Assembly (NCBI GenBank): GCA_907165135.1
Contig: OU015566.1
Span: 6,060,157 to 6,124,156, forward strand
DNA: 64,000 bases
Reading direction: 5' to 3'
DNA from: Oikopleura dioica
Lineage: Eukaryota; Chordata; Appendicularia; Copelata; Oikopleuridae
Part shown: positions 1 through 11,325 of the stretch, piece by piece
Layout: every line of letters begins with the position of its first letter
Position numbering within the stretch: the stretch's first letter is position 1
Notes under the pieces: generated by a model
What the model saw: only the letters and a program-made list of their open reading frames with translations
The model's database searches: none
What the model was told of the DNA's origin: nothing
Translations under genes and position numbers: made by a program

Positions 1-310
1 GGCAGCATTCATGCTCGGGTGTAAATTGTTGCTCAGGGGGACAGTTCAGTGGCGTGCAGTTTAGTTTAGAGCAGTCGACGCGTCCGTCCCGGCAAATACA
101 CACTGTGCATTTGTCGGTTTTGAAAACGTCGCCGTCGACTCTCAATTCTCCGTTGTAAACGCAGTCTATTTTGAATTAGATTAAGTTATTTTTTAGCTCG
201 GCCCGAGGCGGTGCCTAAATGGGAGAGAAGGGGAAGTAAATTCTAGACTTACCGCTTTGCGCATTGGCCAGCCCGAGGGCGAGTATTCCTATAAATGTCC
301 TCCAATCCAT
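1..310 (-). CDS. Secreted von Willebrand factor type C (VWC) domain protein, 5' part only
   Basis: Two exons are readable on the minus strand: 253-310 and 1-165, joined across an 87-nt GT-AG intron (166-252, phase 1). Exon 1 encodes MDWRTFIGILALGLANAQS, a typical signal peptide. Exon 2 opens with DCVYNGELRVDGDVF and continues with cysteines spaced C-x2-C-x-C-x4-G-x-V-x-C, then C-x5-C and a terminal CC pair, which is the VWC signature. VWC domains occur in extracellular matrix proteins and in BMP-binding proteins of the chordin/kielin type; which kind this is cannot be told because the gene leaves the window at base 1. The start is the only ATG in frame with the splice and is followed by a hydrophobic run. 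I see nothing broken in it. Confidence 0.8.
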
Positions 311-1544
311 GATCTCAGTCGGCTACAAAAAACGCATCGTTAGAAGAAGCTCTCAAGGGGGTCGATCTCTGACTTACCTAAACACGCCTTACAGCATGTA
401 TTAGAGGCAGTGGGCTGGCACACTGTCCTTGACTAACCGACAGATGAATCGAATGATCTCCAACCCTGCCTGAAGTAGTCCTTAAGGACAGGGGCTCACA
501 CGCGCCACCTCCGGACAAATATCCAAAGGCGTCAGAAATGTACAGTGTTAGTACTGTATTAGATCATTTATCACCTCGCCGACATGGTTCGGTTCACATC
601 AAGCTTAGCTTAATATTTTTCTATCCTTAGATAAAGCGATTTTTAGCCTTCAACTAAATAACTGATCATCCTTTTTTCGAGATATGATTTGAAATTCTCA
701 ATTCTATAAAATTTTGACCTTCAAATAAACAAAAAAATTCTAACATCTAACAACTTTGAATGGTTTTCTCATATTGTGGAATTGTGAAGGGCGCTCAAAT
801 TTTGATGTCAAAGTTCGAAACTAACTATACATTTTAGTCCTATTTGTAAACTCGAGTTGACCAGGGTGGCACAGGCGCCAGGTCGGCGATCGTCATAAGG
901 TTGTGAGAAGAAGGGATGTGAACAAATTGGTCTGATTGATGTCCAAAGATAGAAAACGACTCACCAAGATTCCAGAATACTTTATTTACAGCACCGTCCG
1001 GCAAGGTCAAGGTTTCCCAAACAACGACGGAACTTCAAGTTGGCGTCAAAAGGAACTCAGACTCGAACTTTCGACAAAGTTCTCATTTTGAATCCCTGTT
1101 CGGTTATTTCATGAATTATGAATTTCTGATGGATAAAATTTGAGCTTGAAAAGCCAATCTTGAAAAAACTCTCCTTTGAAAAAATTTAGGGGTCATTTTT
1201 CAGCACAGGTGATTTTGTTAATTGTGTTAGCGCGAAAATTTCCTAGGTGCTAAGTAATTAAAAGTCTCATTCCCAGCGACCCGCGAAAAGAAGAGGAAAT
1301 AATCGTGGATTAGCGACGATACACTTTTTTCAAAGGTGAACTTTCGCGAATCAAACCAATCTGACGACGCTCGCCAAGGTCAAAGGGCGAGTAGATTTCG
1401 TTTTTATTAACGAATGTGTCAAATTTATCACTTTTCGACGCGGTAGGTGAAACATTGCTGACCAAACAGAAGACAGAAAAACTAACTTATCCTTTGATAT
1501 ATTTACGGAAAAAATAAGGCAAATTGCACAGTGGAAAAATCACT
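311..1544. other. Intergenic, no supported gene
   Basis: AT-rich sequence between the VWC gene and the 3' end of the TMEM164-like gene. There are short open stretches only, none with a recognisable motif or splice support. It presumably contains the upstream region of the VWC gene near 311-600. Confidence 0.4.
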
Positions 1545-2694
1545 TTAGTCAGCTTTTACAGTTTGCTTTTTATCTTCGATTTGGGCAGTTCCGTCTTGGG
1601 AAACACCTTTTATCCCTTTGAAAACATAAGAATACAGTCCAGAGTGAAGCCAGCACAGAAAAAGCTAAATAACAAAATAGTAAAGAGAGTTGTGCTATTT
1701 TTTTAATCATGAACTTACGCAATAACCATTAGCGAAAATTCGATAGTTGAAATTTTTGAAAGGGTCGAATTTGTGCGCGCAGAGCATGTGATTCAAGTTT
1801 GTCGAGAACAGAAGGGAAAATCCTTGAAGAACGATGCTGTGGTACATTTGCAAGAAACTAAGGCCAAGCCAGGTCCAAGACCAGTCTTTTTCGATGCGGA
1901 AGACTCCGCCAAGGGGAGCAAGATAAGCAGGAATGATCCAAATCAGCATGTGCTAGAAGAACGTTCGGAGAAAGAAGGAAAGGTGTAGTATTACTTGGAC
2001 CCAGTAGACCTCTCGCTGAAGTGGCAACAATCGCGAATCAGTGTCAGGCAAGATCATGGCTAGAAAAGCGCCAAAAACGACAGGAACATGGGCTTGGAAA
2101 AGTATGTGCATGGTTTTGCTCGGTTTTCCAGCGAGAAAGTACAATTGCAGGGCGGTGAAAAGATGGCACGGATTCAGCAGAAAAATCAGCTAAAAAAGAG
2201 TTTTTCGGAATCGAGAATTATTCTTCAAACAAATGGTCTTTATTGCTGCCAAAATTTCATGGCACCATGCGCGTGACTGTTGACTCAAAATGGCAGTAGC
2301 TCACCTTTCCTTCGACGAGTTTAAATGCAATTTCCATCCCCCAAGTCATCGCCAAAATGAGCAGCATAATTTGCCGCCTGCTGCTCGACTCGATCTTCTT
2401 TGCGTTCAATTCTGACTCATTTTCCAAGTAGTACTTTCTTGCGCCCGCGTTATCAATGACTGAGAAAGTGTGAACTGGTCAACAGAATTAATCCAGTAAA
2501 TATTTTTGCAACGCGTTCCTACAGCGTTCTTCAGCAAACTTGAACTGAAGGTAGCTGAGTCCCGTGACGAGGAGCACTTCCCAAGCGCGAGTTTTGAGAC
2601 TTGATTCTGAAGCGCATTCTGCCCCACCTTCTCGGTTTTCGTAGGACATATCTACCCCGCCATAGAATACCTGAAAAAGAAGCGTGAAGCTCAT
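1545..2694 (-). CDS. TMEM164: TMEM164-like multi-pass membrane protein
   Basis: Five exons on the minus strand: 2523-2694, 2305-2459, 1995-2189, 1719-1952, 1545-1664. All junctions are GT-AG and keep frame, giving 291 aa, close to my memory of ~297 aa for the vertebrate protein. Diagnostic segments are FYGGVDMSYE near the N-terminus, FLLNPCHLFTALQLYFL, DTDSRLLPLQREVYWVQ, and NLNHMLCAHKFDPF with NYRIFANGY near the end, all at the expected positions between hydrophobic helices. TMEM164 proteins are ER/Golgi-type multi-pass proteins, reported as acyltransferases for ether phospholipids; that role is family knowledge. An in-frame ATG at 2730 is possible, but the one at 2694 gives the family length. 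The intron at 1953-1994 is only 42 nt. The exon 1/exon 2 junction is the least certain. Confidence 0.85.
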
Positions 2695-2730
2695 TTGGCT
2701 TGAGAATGAGAAAGATCTTGCCCTTTCCAT

Positions 2731-3722
2731 TTCCGGAATCCGGGCGCTCGATTCTGTCTTCTTTGATTAATTGACTTTTGATTTAAAAAATAACGACTCT
2801 TAATTTTTGCTCTAGAAAAGGGACAAAATTAAAAAAAAAAAATTATGAGTATTTATTTTGAAAATTAATAATTTAAGAAAATAATTGGTATTATCAATCA
2901 TAAAGTTTATGAGCGGAAACGAGTTCTCAAATTGACACATTTTTTGATTATAAAAATTTAATATCAATAAATTTCATCTTTTTATTATTAGCGCTTACTT
3001 CAAAAATCCGGCCGTGGCGACGCTAGAATTCTCGCTCTCCATAATTTTCTCCATTTTAATTTTCTGCCATAAATGTCTATCTACACCAAATTTCTAATTT
3101 TCTCAATGTAGCGAATAAAATTAAATAAGCAGCTCTTTTCCGCAGCGCTCTCTCTCTCTCTCGGTCCTATTTGCGCAGCGAGAGGAGTGTGTGCTTCGCA
3201 CGGAAATGCAAACTAACGGACTTTCGTCATTTCTTCGATTTCCGAAAATTTATCCTTCTTATCCGCCTTCCAGATCTCAGATCTCTTTCTCCGCCCAAAA
3301 AGGGCTACAACTGAGGCGATAGCAATAATGGCTCTTTATGAATTGATCTGATGAATTGTCCGAAATTGCCTTGAACAATGAAAGTCATTGGATAGATGAA
3401 TGTGCTGATTTATCGACTAGTTGGGAAAAGAGTCTGCCGGAAATAATAACTGCCCGAATAAGCTCTTCTTGGACGGCCATTAAATTACAACTTGCCCTCT
3501 CTTTGCATCAATAAATAATATTTTTTATTGGAAAAAAGCATCCGTCAGCGGTTTTTGAGTTATAAATGCACGAGATCGTAGTTACAACATAAATTTTAAA
3601 GTCAAATTTTTGCATAAAAACCGAACCAAAACTATGACAAACAATAAATAATAAAAACTAAAAGACTAATTCCTATCTCTGTTCTTTTATTAACGAATCC
3701 ACGAAAGTAAAGAAGAGGACAG
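2731..3722. other. Intergenic; upstream of TMEM164-like gene
   Basis: AT-rich, with a CT microsatellite near 3150-3162 and a G/C-richer patch at 3145-3210. This is the likely promoter side of the TMEM164-like gene and the 3' side of the three-module gene. No gene seen. Confidence 0.35.
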
Positions 3723-5456
3723 TCAAAAAATTTGGTAAAAGAAGTTTCGGACTCTGTAGGCAGAAGCGGCGCCTACTTCCCAGTTGTCAGCCACGTATGC
3801 AGTCAGATTGCCTGTGCTTTTCGATCCGCTGGAGGCATAACTTCCCGACATGACGATGCTTCCGTCGACACTTGCAACGTAGTTGACTTGCCCGTTTCCA
3901 GCATCCGTGACTTCGATTGTGTAGGTGCTCCATTGACCGTCAACGCAGGGGACATCCGTGTATATCTGATGAGCCCAAGTCGGAATATTGTCTGGATGGT
4001 TGATTGCAAAGTGAATCTGATGGCCACTCGGTTCTCGCAGGAGAAGAAAAGTTCGGTCGCCGGGTGCACCGTAATTGGGTCCCGCACCGAGCCGAAGAAC
4101 GCTCGTGTATTCCGAGTTTGTAGGTGCGCTGTGGTCGCAGAAGACCTCAGATGAGGCCTTGTAGCTCAAAGCAGCCGGCACGGTCGCGAGAAGATTATCT
4201 TGAGCAGGGGCGATGGCGCAGCTGTTGACAATATTAAAGCAGTTGACGAGTTCATCGCAAGGGTCGGAGCAAGAAGCGGTATCGACAAAGAAGAAATTTC
4301 GGACAAGGTAATCATAAGCCGCGTCAGCATGCCCATCAGAGACGTATGCTTTGAGAAAGCCGTTAGTCTTTGCCCCACTTATGTTGTAATTTCCTTGCAT
4401 AACTATTTTTCGTTGATTTTCGCAAAAAATGACACGGCCGCTGATCCGTTTTTTCTGACTTCGACAGAATAGGTGTTCCATTCGCCGTCGGTGCAATTGC
4501 TGTCGATAAATTGCTCGTGCTTCCAAGTCGGCTCAATGTTTGGATGATTAATCGCAAAACGAATGTCGTCGCCTAGCGCTACCCGTGCAAGTAGAAAAAT
4601 ACGATCTCCAGGAGAACCATAATTGTTTTCTGTCCCAATCTTGAGAATGCCTTGTTCTTCGCTGCTCAGCCGCATTTTTTATTACAAAGAACTTCTGCAG
4701 ATGCCTCGCAGCTTAAAACCGCCGGGAAAGAAGTGATTAGTGAGTTTCTTTCCGGCGCCATTCCACATCCGTCAACTATCTTGTAACAATTAGCTTTCTT
4801 CTCGCAAGGATCAATTCTGCACGGAGGGATAAGCTCCCTGTAGAAAAAGTTCTTCACGAGATAGGAAGATCCTGGCGAAGAAAAATTGTCCGAGAAAAAG
4901 CCCAAAAATCGACTCCTATTGGAGTATCCCGTGCAGAGTAGGAGCCCGTGAGAACTTCAGTGCCGTCGACTCTGACACTGTAAGATACTGTACCGTCTGA
5001 AAGTTCTAGCTGAACTACAGAGTATGTACTCCATTGAACTTCAGTGCATGTATAACTCGTGTCTCGCCAAAAGGGCGCATTTCTATTCTCGCTTGCATCG
5101 TTAACAGCGATCTGTAACGTATTCGGTTCGTTCGGTTTGCGCCAGATTGCAAACTGGCGATTTCCAATAGCACCTATTTCCATTCCGTCGCCGAAACGGA
5201 TGATATTTTTCCAGTCATTGTCGACACCCATAGAAGAATCACAGAGAATGTCGACCGAGACTGAGTAGCTTTTTGACGAAGTTATTGGACCAGAGTAAGC
5301 GTTCGTTGTTGGAGCAATCGGGGAATCATCGACAAAAATGGTGCAATCCGCCGTCGAATTGCATTGGCTGATGTCAAAATGCGGTAGAGTTGATTGCTCA
5401 AGTGCTTCTTCTGTTGATGGTTCTGTTGCTTTGTCCGGATTTGTTGACGTTTCAGA
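3723..5456 (-). CDS. Three-module member of the giant secreted ConA-like module family, frame broken three times
   Basis: The minus strand encodes three consecutive copies of the ~170-residue module found in the large paralogues at 26737-37620 and 55511-60936. Each copy has a cysteine-tagged opening (e.g. DPCEKKANCYKIVDGC), a central GDRxFLL / INHP strand pair, a DGxWSTYxxE strand and an ending like YRVRNFFYQIF. The frame changes three times: near 4895-4899 (A5 on the plus strand), 4675-4680 (T6) and 4406-4410 (T5). Each change equals one missing base relative to the family alignment and lies in a homopolymer. It is therefore either a young pseudogene or a sound gene with assembly errors. The main exon begins after an acceptor at 5457-5458 with a Ser/Thr/Glu-rich linker. 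A first exon at 5512-5556 (ATG at 5556, GT donor) is possible but has no good signal peptide. It lacks the helical N-terminal region of its large relatives. Confidence 0.65.
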
Positions 5457-5652
5457 CTTAAAACTACAAGAGTTCAGGGAGTAATAAAAACAATCGGAAA
5501 GTAGGCAGAACGGATTTGTTCGGCAACGATGCTCTTAGAGATAATCTCTTCCTCATTATCTTCTCTCAGTTTTCACAGGATCAAATACAAAGAATAATTC
5601 ATCTGATATTAAATTTCTTATAAGAAATATTTATGTGAAATCTTCTCCTAAT

Positions 5653-7172
5653 CAGAGTTCGAAATTCCCGCGAACTTTTGCGGGTGCGGGGGGGAGCGGG
5701 AACTATGACTGAAATTTTTCGCGGGGGCGGGGGAGCGGGAGCACGGTCGAAAATTTTTCGCGGGAGCGGGGGAGCGGGAGCAAGTCCAAAAATTTTGCGC
5801 GGGAGCGGGGGCGGGGAGGAGGTCTAAAAATTTTGCGCGGGAGAGGGCGGCGCGGGAAAAAGGCCTGAAAATTTGCGCGGGAGCGGGGGCCGCGGGAAGG
5901 ATTCCCGCTCTCTTTTGCTCCCGCGGGAGCCCGCGGGAAAGAAAAATCAACAGTAGGGCTGGTTTAAAAAGGTCTTCACTAAGGAAGAAGCCTGAGTCAG
6001 GCCCCTTAGATAATTCGACAATTGAGAAATAAAATTGAAAAAAATAAATGAAAACCATAACAAAGCTTAGAGCATGAACAATATTAATTTCACATTGAAG
6101 CCCCGTCAAGCCCCTTAAATTTAAAAACCAAGGAACGGGGCTGAAACGGCCCGAAGGGCCGTCAAGCCCCTTAAATTTAAAAACCAAGGAACGGGGCTGA
6201 AACGGCCCGAAGGGCCGTCAAGCCCCTTAAATTTAAAAACCAAGGAACGGGGCTGAAACGGCCCGAAGGGCCGTCAAGCCCCTTAAATTTAAAAACCAAG
6301 GAACGGGGCTGAAACGGCCCGAAGGGCCGTCAAGCCCCTTAAATTTAAAAACCAAGGAACGGGGCTGAAACGGCCCGAAGGGCCGTCAAGCCCCTTAAAT
6401 TTAAAAACCAAGGAACGGGGCTGAAACGGCCCGAAGGGCCGTCAAGCCCCTTAAATTTAAAAACCAAGGAACGGGGCTGAAACGGCCCGAAGGGCCGTCA
6501 AGCCCCTTAAATTTAAAAACCAAGGAACGGGGCTGAAACGGCCCGAAGGGCCGTCAAGCCCCTAAAATTTAAAAACCAAGGAACGGGGCTGAAACGGCCC
6601 GAAAGGGCCGTCAAGCCCCTTAAATTTAAAAACCAAGGAACGGGGCTGAAACGGCCCGAAGGGCCGTCAAGCCCCTTAAATTTAAAAACCAAGGAACGGG
6701 GCTGAAACGGCCCGAAAGGCCGTCAAGCCCCTTAAATTTAAAAACCAAGGAACGGGGCTGAAACGGCCCGAAGGGCCGTCAAGCCCCTTAAATTTAAAAA
6801 CCAAGGAACGGGGCTGAAACGGCCGGAAGGGCCGTCAAGCCCCTAAAATTTAAAAACCAAGGAACGGGGCTGAAACGGCCCGAAAGGGCCGTCAAGCCCC
6901 TTAAATTTAAAACCATCTTCCCCGCTGCTCCCGCAGCCCCGCGGGAGCATTTTTGAGTTTTCGCGGCGCGGGAAGGGGCGGGAAGAAGGCGGGAAAGAAT
7001 AATTTACGGCGGGAGCGGGGGAGGGGGAAAGATCAAGAGAAAATCTCGAGGGAGCGGGGGAGGGGGAAAGAATATCCAAATATCTTGGGGGAGCGGGGGC
7101 GCGGGAGAAATTTTGCTCCCCCGCTCCCGCGGGGCTCGCGGGAGCTTGCGGCGCGGGAAATTTCGAACTCTG
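5653..7172. mobile_element. hAT-like non-autonomous element carrying a satellite array
   Basis: The ends are inverted copies: CAGAGTTCGAAATTCCCGCG at 5653-5672 and its complement at 7152-7172 (one extra T). The element is flanked by an 8-bp direct repeat CTCCTAAT (5645-5652 and 7173-7180). The 8-bp target duplication and CAGxG terminus are the hAT superfamily signature. Inside each end lies GC-rich sequence built from variants of GCGGGAGCGGGGGAGC, inverted between the two arms. The middle is a 56-bp satellite. There is no transposase frame, so any movement would need a transposase in trans. It sits directly upstream of the three-module gene. Confidence 0.85.
6098..6914. repeat. 56-bp satellite array, ~14-15 units, inside the hAT-like element
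   Basis: Near-identical units of about 56 bp. Each contains a perfect hairpin GACGGCCC-TTC-GGGCCGTC (read on either strand) and a second pair AGCCCC / GGGGCT enclosing an AT-rich stretch. Variant units (CCCCTAAAATTT plus CCCGAAAGGGCC) occur at about 6556 and again at about 6842, so there is a higher-order period near 286 bp, five units. Long frames across it are repeat artefacts. Confidence 0.95.
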
Positions 7173-7870
7173 CTCCTAATTCTATTCTTTGTATACTCGG
7201 TTCCAAATTATACTCTCCAGCTGTTCTGTAGCCAGGAAAAACGAAAATGCTGGAATCGACGAGAATCGCCGACGACTCCGAGACCGGCTTAAATAATCCC
7301 TTTTAGAGAATGAGGAAAAGATTTGAAAACAAACCACAAGGAGACGGTCAATAAATGACCAAGACGAATCTTTCAGTCTCCATATTTGCTGTCCTTCGAT
7401 TCCCTCTCCTAGAGAAAAATTTATGATTTACCGGTCAGATTTGGCAACAAAGGTCTTTTTTCTCTTTTTAGCTCGTAAGGGGTGATGGTCGAGAATTAAG
7501 ATTTTTTCAACCTTAAAACTCGATTTAAAAATAATTTTTTTGTTCTCAATCTTAATAAGTAATGATTTATTACAGATAAAGGGTTGGAATAGTATTGGCG
7601 GCTTGGTTTTAGAGAAAAATATTAGAGAAATTTAAAGGGAAAAATGACAAAATCGAGCGTCAAAGTCGACCTAAAATCGCGTTTTGAGCTATTTTTAAGT
7701 CGACATTTTTCGATTTTTGGTCATTTTTGGTCTTTTTAATTCAATTTTTGGAAAAATACAAACCTCTTCCTCCAAAAGTCAGCAACGCGCCAGATGGGAG
7801 ATTCAAGAGTGAAAAAAGAACAAGAAAACTGAACAAACATTTCAGTCAATTGCCTCCTAAATGAGATCAC
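7173..7870. other. Intergenic; fragment of a TTAA-ended MITE
   Basis: No gene is seen. The segment from about 7477 (TAAGGGGTGATGGTCGAG, then a T-rich run and CAACC) resembles the left end of the complete element at 10026-10693, so it is probably a diverged or truncated copy. Its right end is not clear. Confidence 0.45.
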
Positions 7871-8612
7871 CTGTTTGGATGACTTGAAAGATATTCCCAG
7901 TTGGAATTTCTCAATGTTTCCACCGTATTAGTCCCTTCTCCTGCAACGGCTGTTGGATAACCTAGGTAGAGACCAAGCCCACCGCTTCGGTGCGACGTCC
8001 CTAATTGAGGTATAAATGAAAGAGTGATGCCATCGAATTTTTCGCAAAATTGAGAATAAAGCAAATCAAAGCAAATCAACGCTAAAATTTCTTTATATTT
8101 TTCTTTCTTTTATAATGATGAATAACCATACTCCCCGTCAATAGCGGCTATTGCGGCACTTTCTTTGCCGTAATCATTTCTAAGTCGAAGTTGTAGAGTT
8201 GTAAATGAGCATTCCTCGAGTCGGCCAATCTAAAATAAATTTTCCCAAAAGAAATTCACTTTTACTACCTGTTTGGAATTGAAACTTCCCCGAAAATGTA
8301 AAGTTCATTTCTAATAACCGCATACCTCGAGTTCATTGTATAAACCGAGAGAAAATTTCTTTTGGCTGTTTTTTCATCTTTTGGAGCATTGATTATCAAA
8401 CTCATATCAATTATCGATCCGTCTCCTTCAGGAGAGATGAAAAATTTAAAATGCATAAATCATTAGTCGTAATAAACAAAGAGAAAAATGTCAAATAAAA
8501 TTCTACCTCTTGCCTAAAAATGCATACGCCTGCTGATGATATTCATCTCCCGGAAGAATAACAAGTATTCGCTTTGATATATCCAATGAATGCACAAAAT
8601 TCTTGAGTTCGT
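7871..8612 (-). CDS. Kelch-like beta-propeller gene, partial (first paralogue)
   Basis: At least four exons on the minus strand: about 8507-8612, an exon ending at 8269, 8127-8229, and 7871-8081. The junction 8127/8081 is a clean GT-AG splice that completes ALICFD. Readable motifs in order are ILVILPGDE, NELYIFGEVS, IGRLEECSF, ALICFD, CEKFDG, SHRSGGLGLYLGYP, VETL and W-x-L-x-x-HP. This order resembles a kelch/galactose-oxidase-like propeller family that I recall from tunicates and other marine invertebrates; the call is by motif memory. The join between the exon ending at 8269 and 8229 does not keep frame with the simplest GT-AG reading, so that junction is unusual or the frame has an error. 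Both gene ends are unresolved. It resembles the gene at 11200-21099. Confidence 0.5.
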
Positions 8613-9330
8613 CTTTGCGATATAAGGGATTTTATGGAAAAAGTCAAAAAAGGGTTTGATGAATAGCTGCTCCTTTTATCTGTAGATTTTGTTCTACCTA
8701 TTTTTCAAATCGACTTTTAAGGGTGTCAGGAGCCTCCCGGCCCTCCGAGCCCCCCTGGCTAAAACGCGGCCTGGGACCCGGGCTTTCATTTGCTATAGTT
8801 TGACACCCTTAATTAGTACTCTAACACCCTTAAAACCGTCTTGCAAAATAAGTCAAGAAAAAAATCAACAGATAATAGGAGTTGCCTTGATGAACTGATC
8901 AGGGTTCTAAACGGGCATGTCCGTGTACGGATTTTATCCGCGTCTGTCCGGTCTTGTCCGTACGGACAGACTAGACTTTCTGTCTTTTGGTCGACTAAAA
9001 AACAGATAGGCTAAACGGTTTAGCCTAAACCGGACTTTTGTCACGATCCGGACAAAATCCGTATTTGTCCATGAAATCTGGACAACTCCAGACTTTTGTC
9101 CGTAGCTGTAAAATCCGGGCAGAATCCGAAAAAATCCGTAAAAAAGGACAATTGGAATTCGAATTCGTGTTAAAATAGCCTGAACCAAAGTTCAGCAATT
9201 TTGTGAACCTTGTTCACAATTTCCGTAAAAAAAGTGACTCAAATTGACTGACAATTGTGAACCTGGGCGCCCTACACCCGCCGTGGGAACCCCATCACGG
9301 TTAGGTTCTCAAGAATTTTCGAGTCGTCTA
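8613..9330. repeat. Low-complexity TCCG/CCGGA-rich stretch and short repeats
   Basis: From about 8900 to 9150 variants of GTCCG and TCCGGA recur every 10-25 bases on both strands (for example TTGTCCGTACGGAC), which looks like a degenerate minisatellite. At 8760-8850 there is a short repeated phrase ACACCCTTAA. No coding signal is seen. Confidence 0.45.
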
Positions 9331-9570
9331 GCAGCTAAACTCGACAGAGCAGATAATTCCCAGATAAAAATTCGTACGAAAAAAATTACACTTAATTGAT
9401 GTCGAACATGAATTTTATGCTATATATGTCTTATTTATGCTTTTTTATTCTATGCTAATTAATTGATTAAATCCCAAGCAATGCTGTTTGAAAACACGAA
9501 CTCGTTTGTCTGGCTGATCATTAATTAATAATTCTTTCGCTTCGCTTTTTTCAATATCGTTCTTATGGCG

Positions 9571-9873
9571 TTAGACCATCGTTTTAGAGAAAAAATTAAA
9601 TGAAATGGAAGAACTTTCCTTAATAACTTCTAAGCTTGTATAATTTGACTGGTGATTTGTTGTCAGCACAAATTCAAATTTCGTGTATGTCATATTTGAT
9701 ACAAGAGCGGAAATGCTGTCTTCCATATAGTCCGATTGAATATGAAGATAATTTTCGCGTGAAAGAACGAGAGCCAAGAAGGATTTTCCATTAGGAAACC
9801 TGAGATCAAGAAGTTTTCTTTCTTCATTTTCCTCGTCAGTCAACTGAATATGAAGATGAATACATTGTGACAT
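9571..9873 (-). CDS. Unrecognised open frame, possible exon
   Basis: A 100-codon minus-strand frame with alternating hydrophobic beta-strand-like segments (FLALVLSRENYLHI, YTKFEFVLTT) and three N-x-S/T sites. I do not recognise it. It lies 5' of the first kelch-like gene on the same strand and could be one of its upstream exons, a lectin-like exon of another gene, or chance. No splice signal decides this. Confidence 0.22.
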   Translation of the reverse strand: MSQCIHLHIQLTDEENEERKLLDLRFPNGKSFLALVLSRENYLHIQSDYMEDSISALVSNMTYTKFEFVLTTNHQSNYTSLEVIKESSSISFNFFSKTMV

Positions 9874-10025
9874 ACGCTATCCCAAAGTTAACTGGATAAA
9901 CGTAAGCAAAAATCTCAATTATCCAGGATAGTCTTTGGCAAGAGGGCCCCTTAATTCAGATTTTTGCCGAGGATTATCCTGTTTATAAGGGGGCTTTCTA
10001 TGTAACAAAGCCTATGTTACATAGG

Positions 10026-10693
10026 TTAAGGGGGTGGTGGTCGAGACTAAGACTTTTTTCAACCTAAAAAACTCCGATTTTTTCAAAAAAATTTTTTTTT
10101 CTCTAATTGAAAATAAGTCAAAAAGGGTCCAATTTATGTGGGCGGCTATGTTTGAAAAAAATATTCTTTCGAAAAAATGATGAAAAATTTCTTCAAAGTC
10201 GACCCATCTCTTGACCTAAAAAACTCGATCCCCTTATTATTTTTTCGAAATTAAACTTACCGAGAGGAAAGTTTAGACCCTTTAGCATGTGGGCGGCTTA
10301 GTTTTAAAAAGTTCACCTTGTTAGAAAAGAAAATAGTAATTGAATGAAAACATGTTGTTTTCTGAAAAATCGTCATTATCACTCATTTTTCAATGAAATT
10401 TTCGTAAACATCACAATAATCGTATTTTTTTAGATTTTTATTATTGAAATATGATCAAGAAACATAACTTCGCGATAAAAAAACGATTCTAAATCGGTTT
10501 TAGTGAGACAAACGCGTTTCAATACTCTCGAAACTGGCGATTTCATAGCATAAAATCGAAAATTTTCTTAAATAAAGTTGGTCCAATTAAGAAAAGCTAG
10601 AGACCAAAAATGCTTATTTTTTAACAAGGAATCTAAAAATTATATAAAAATTTAAAAAAGTCGAAAAAAATTTCTCGACCACCACCCCCTTAA
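10026..10693. mobile_element. TTAA-ended inverted-repeat MITE (668 bp)
   Basis: The left end TTAAGGGGGTGGTGGTCGAG is mirrored by CTCGACCACCACCCCCTTAA on the right. The interior is AT-rich with no transposase. TTAA at both ends fits piggyBac-type target preference, but the terminal GGG is not the usual piggyBac end, so superfamily is left open. A second complete element of the same style and size is at 46887-47572, and a fragment lies near 7477. Confidence 0.75.
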
Positions 10694-10706
10694 CCTTACC
10701 ACGCCA

Positions 10707-11325
10707 ATTGTGTCATATATGACACCAAGAGTTTCAAATGCCCGATACTCATTTGTAACACGGTCTGAGAATTTCACTGACCCCCCTTTATGCCCCTACT
10801 TTTCGCTAAGCTTTCACGTGGAATCAACTTAATGGGCGCTGCTTCGCTACAAATGCATGAGAATAGCGAATTTCGCTTCGCTACTAGTGTGTCGTATATG
10901 ACACACGAATGCATTGAAAATGTGTCATATATGACACATTGTCGTCGGTAGGACTTTTTTCCACCGGAGAAGAAATTGAATTTTTGGGTTGTGGGTCGGG
11001 TTTGGGTATCTGTCTTGGTCTAAGTTCCGTCCCAGATTCTGATTTGGGCTCGAGCTCGTATTTAGACCGGAGTTCGGCCTATAAAATGGCCTCTAGAAGG
11101 CGGTAGAGGCGATGTGTCATATACGACACATTGTCGTCGGTAGGATATATTCCGCCGGCAAAATTATACATTTTTCGGGGATTTTGGTTCGAGTTCGGAT
11201 TAGAGTTGAAGCTTGAATTTTGTTCCAGACTCTAATTTTGGTTCCAATGTGGCATAATGCCCTGCTTTGGCCTCTATAATCGCCTCTAGAGGGCAGTTAA
11301 GGCAATGTGTCATATACGACACATT
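10707..11325. repeat. Tandem ~193-bp repeat punctuated by the palindrome GTGTCATATATGACAC
   Basis: The palindrome or a one-base variant occurs at about 10710, 10888, 10921, 11112 and 11306. From 10919 the sequence repeats with a period of about 193 bp: palindrome, ATTGTCGTCGGTAGGA, a G/T-rich middle, GGCCTCTA-type ending, palindrome again. Each repeat could form a hairpin or bind a dimeric protein. The 3' end of the second kelch-like gene runs into it. Confidence 0.8.

Noticed and set aside
4875-4905. Programmed frameshifting in the three-module gene
   Set aside because: Three separate shifts in one gene, absent from intact paralogues, fit indels or assembly error far better.
5648-6187. 179-codon Pro/Ala/Arg-rich frame and similar frames at 6843-7231
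   Set aside because: They are translations of GC-rich arms and satellite units of the hAT-like element.
6098-6914. Regular ~56-bp repeats that might suggest a CRISPR array
   Set aside because: Units are contiguous with no unique spacers, the setting is eukaryotic, and there are no cas-like genes. It is a satellite inside a transposon.
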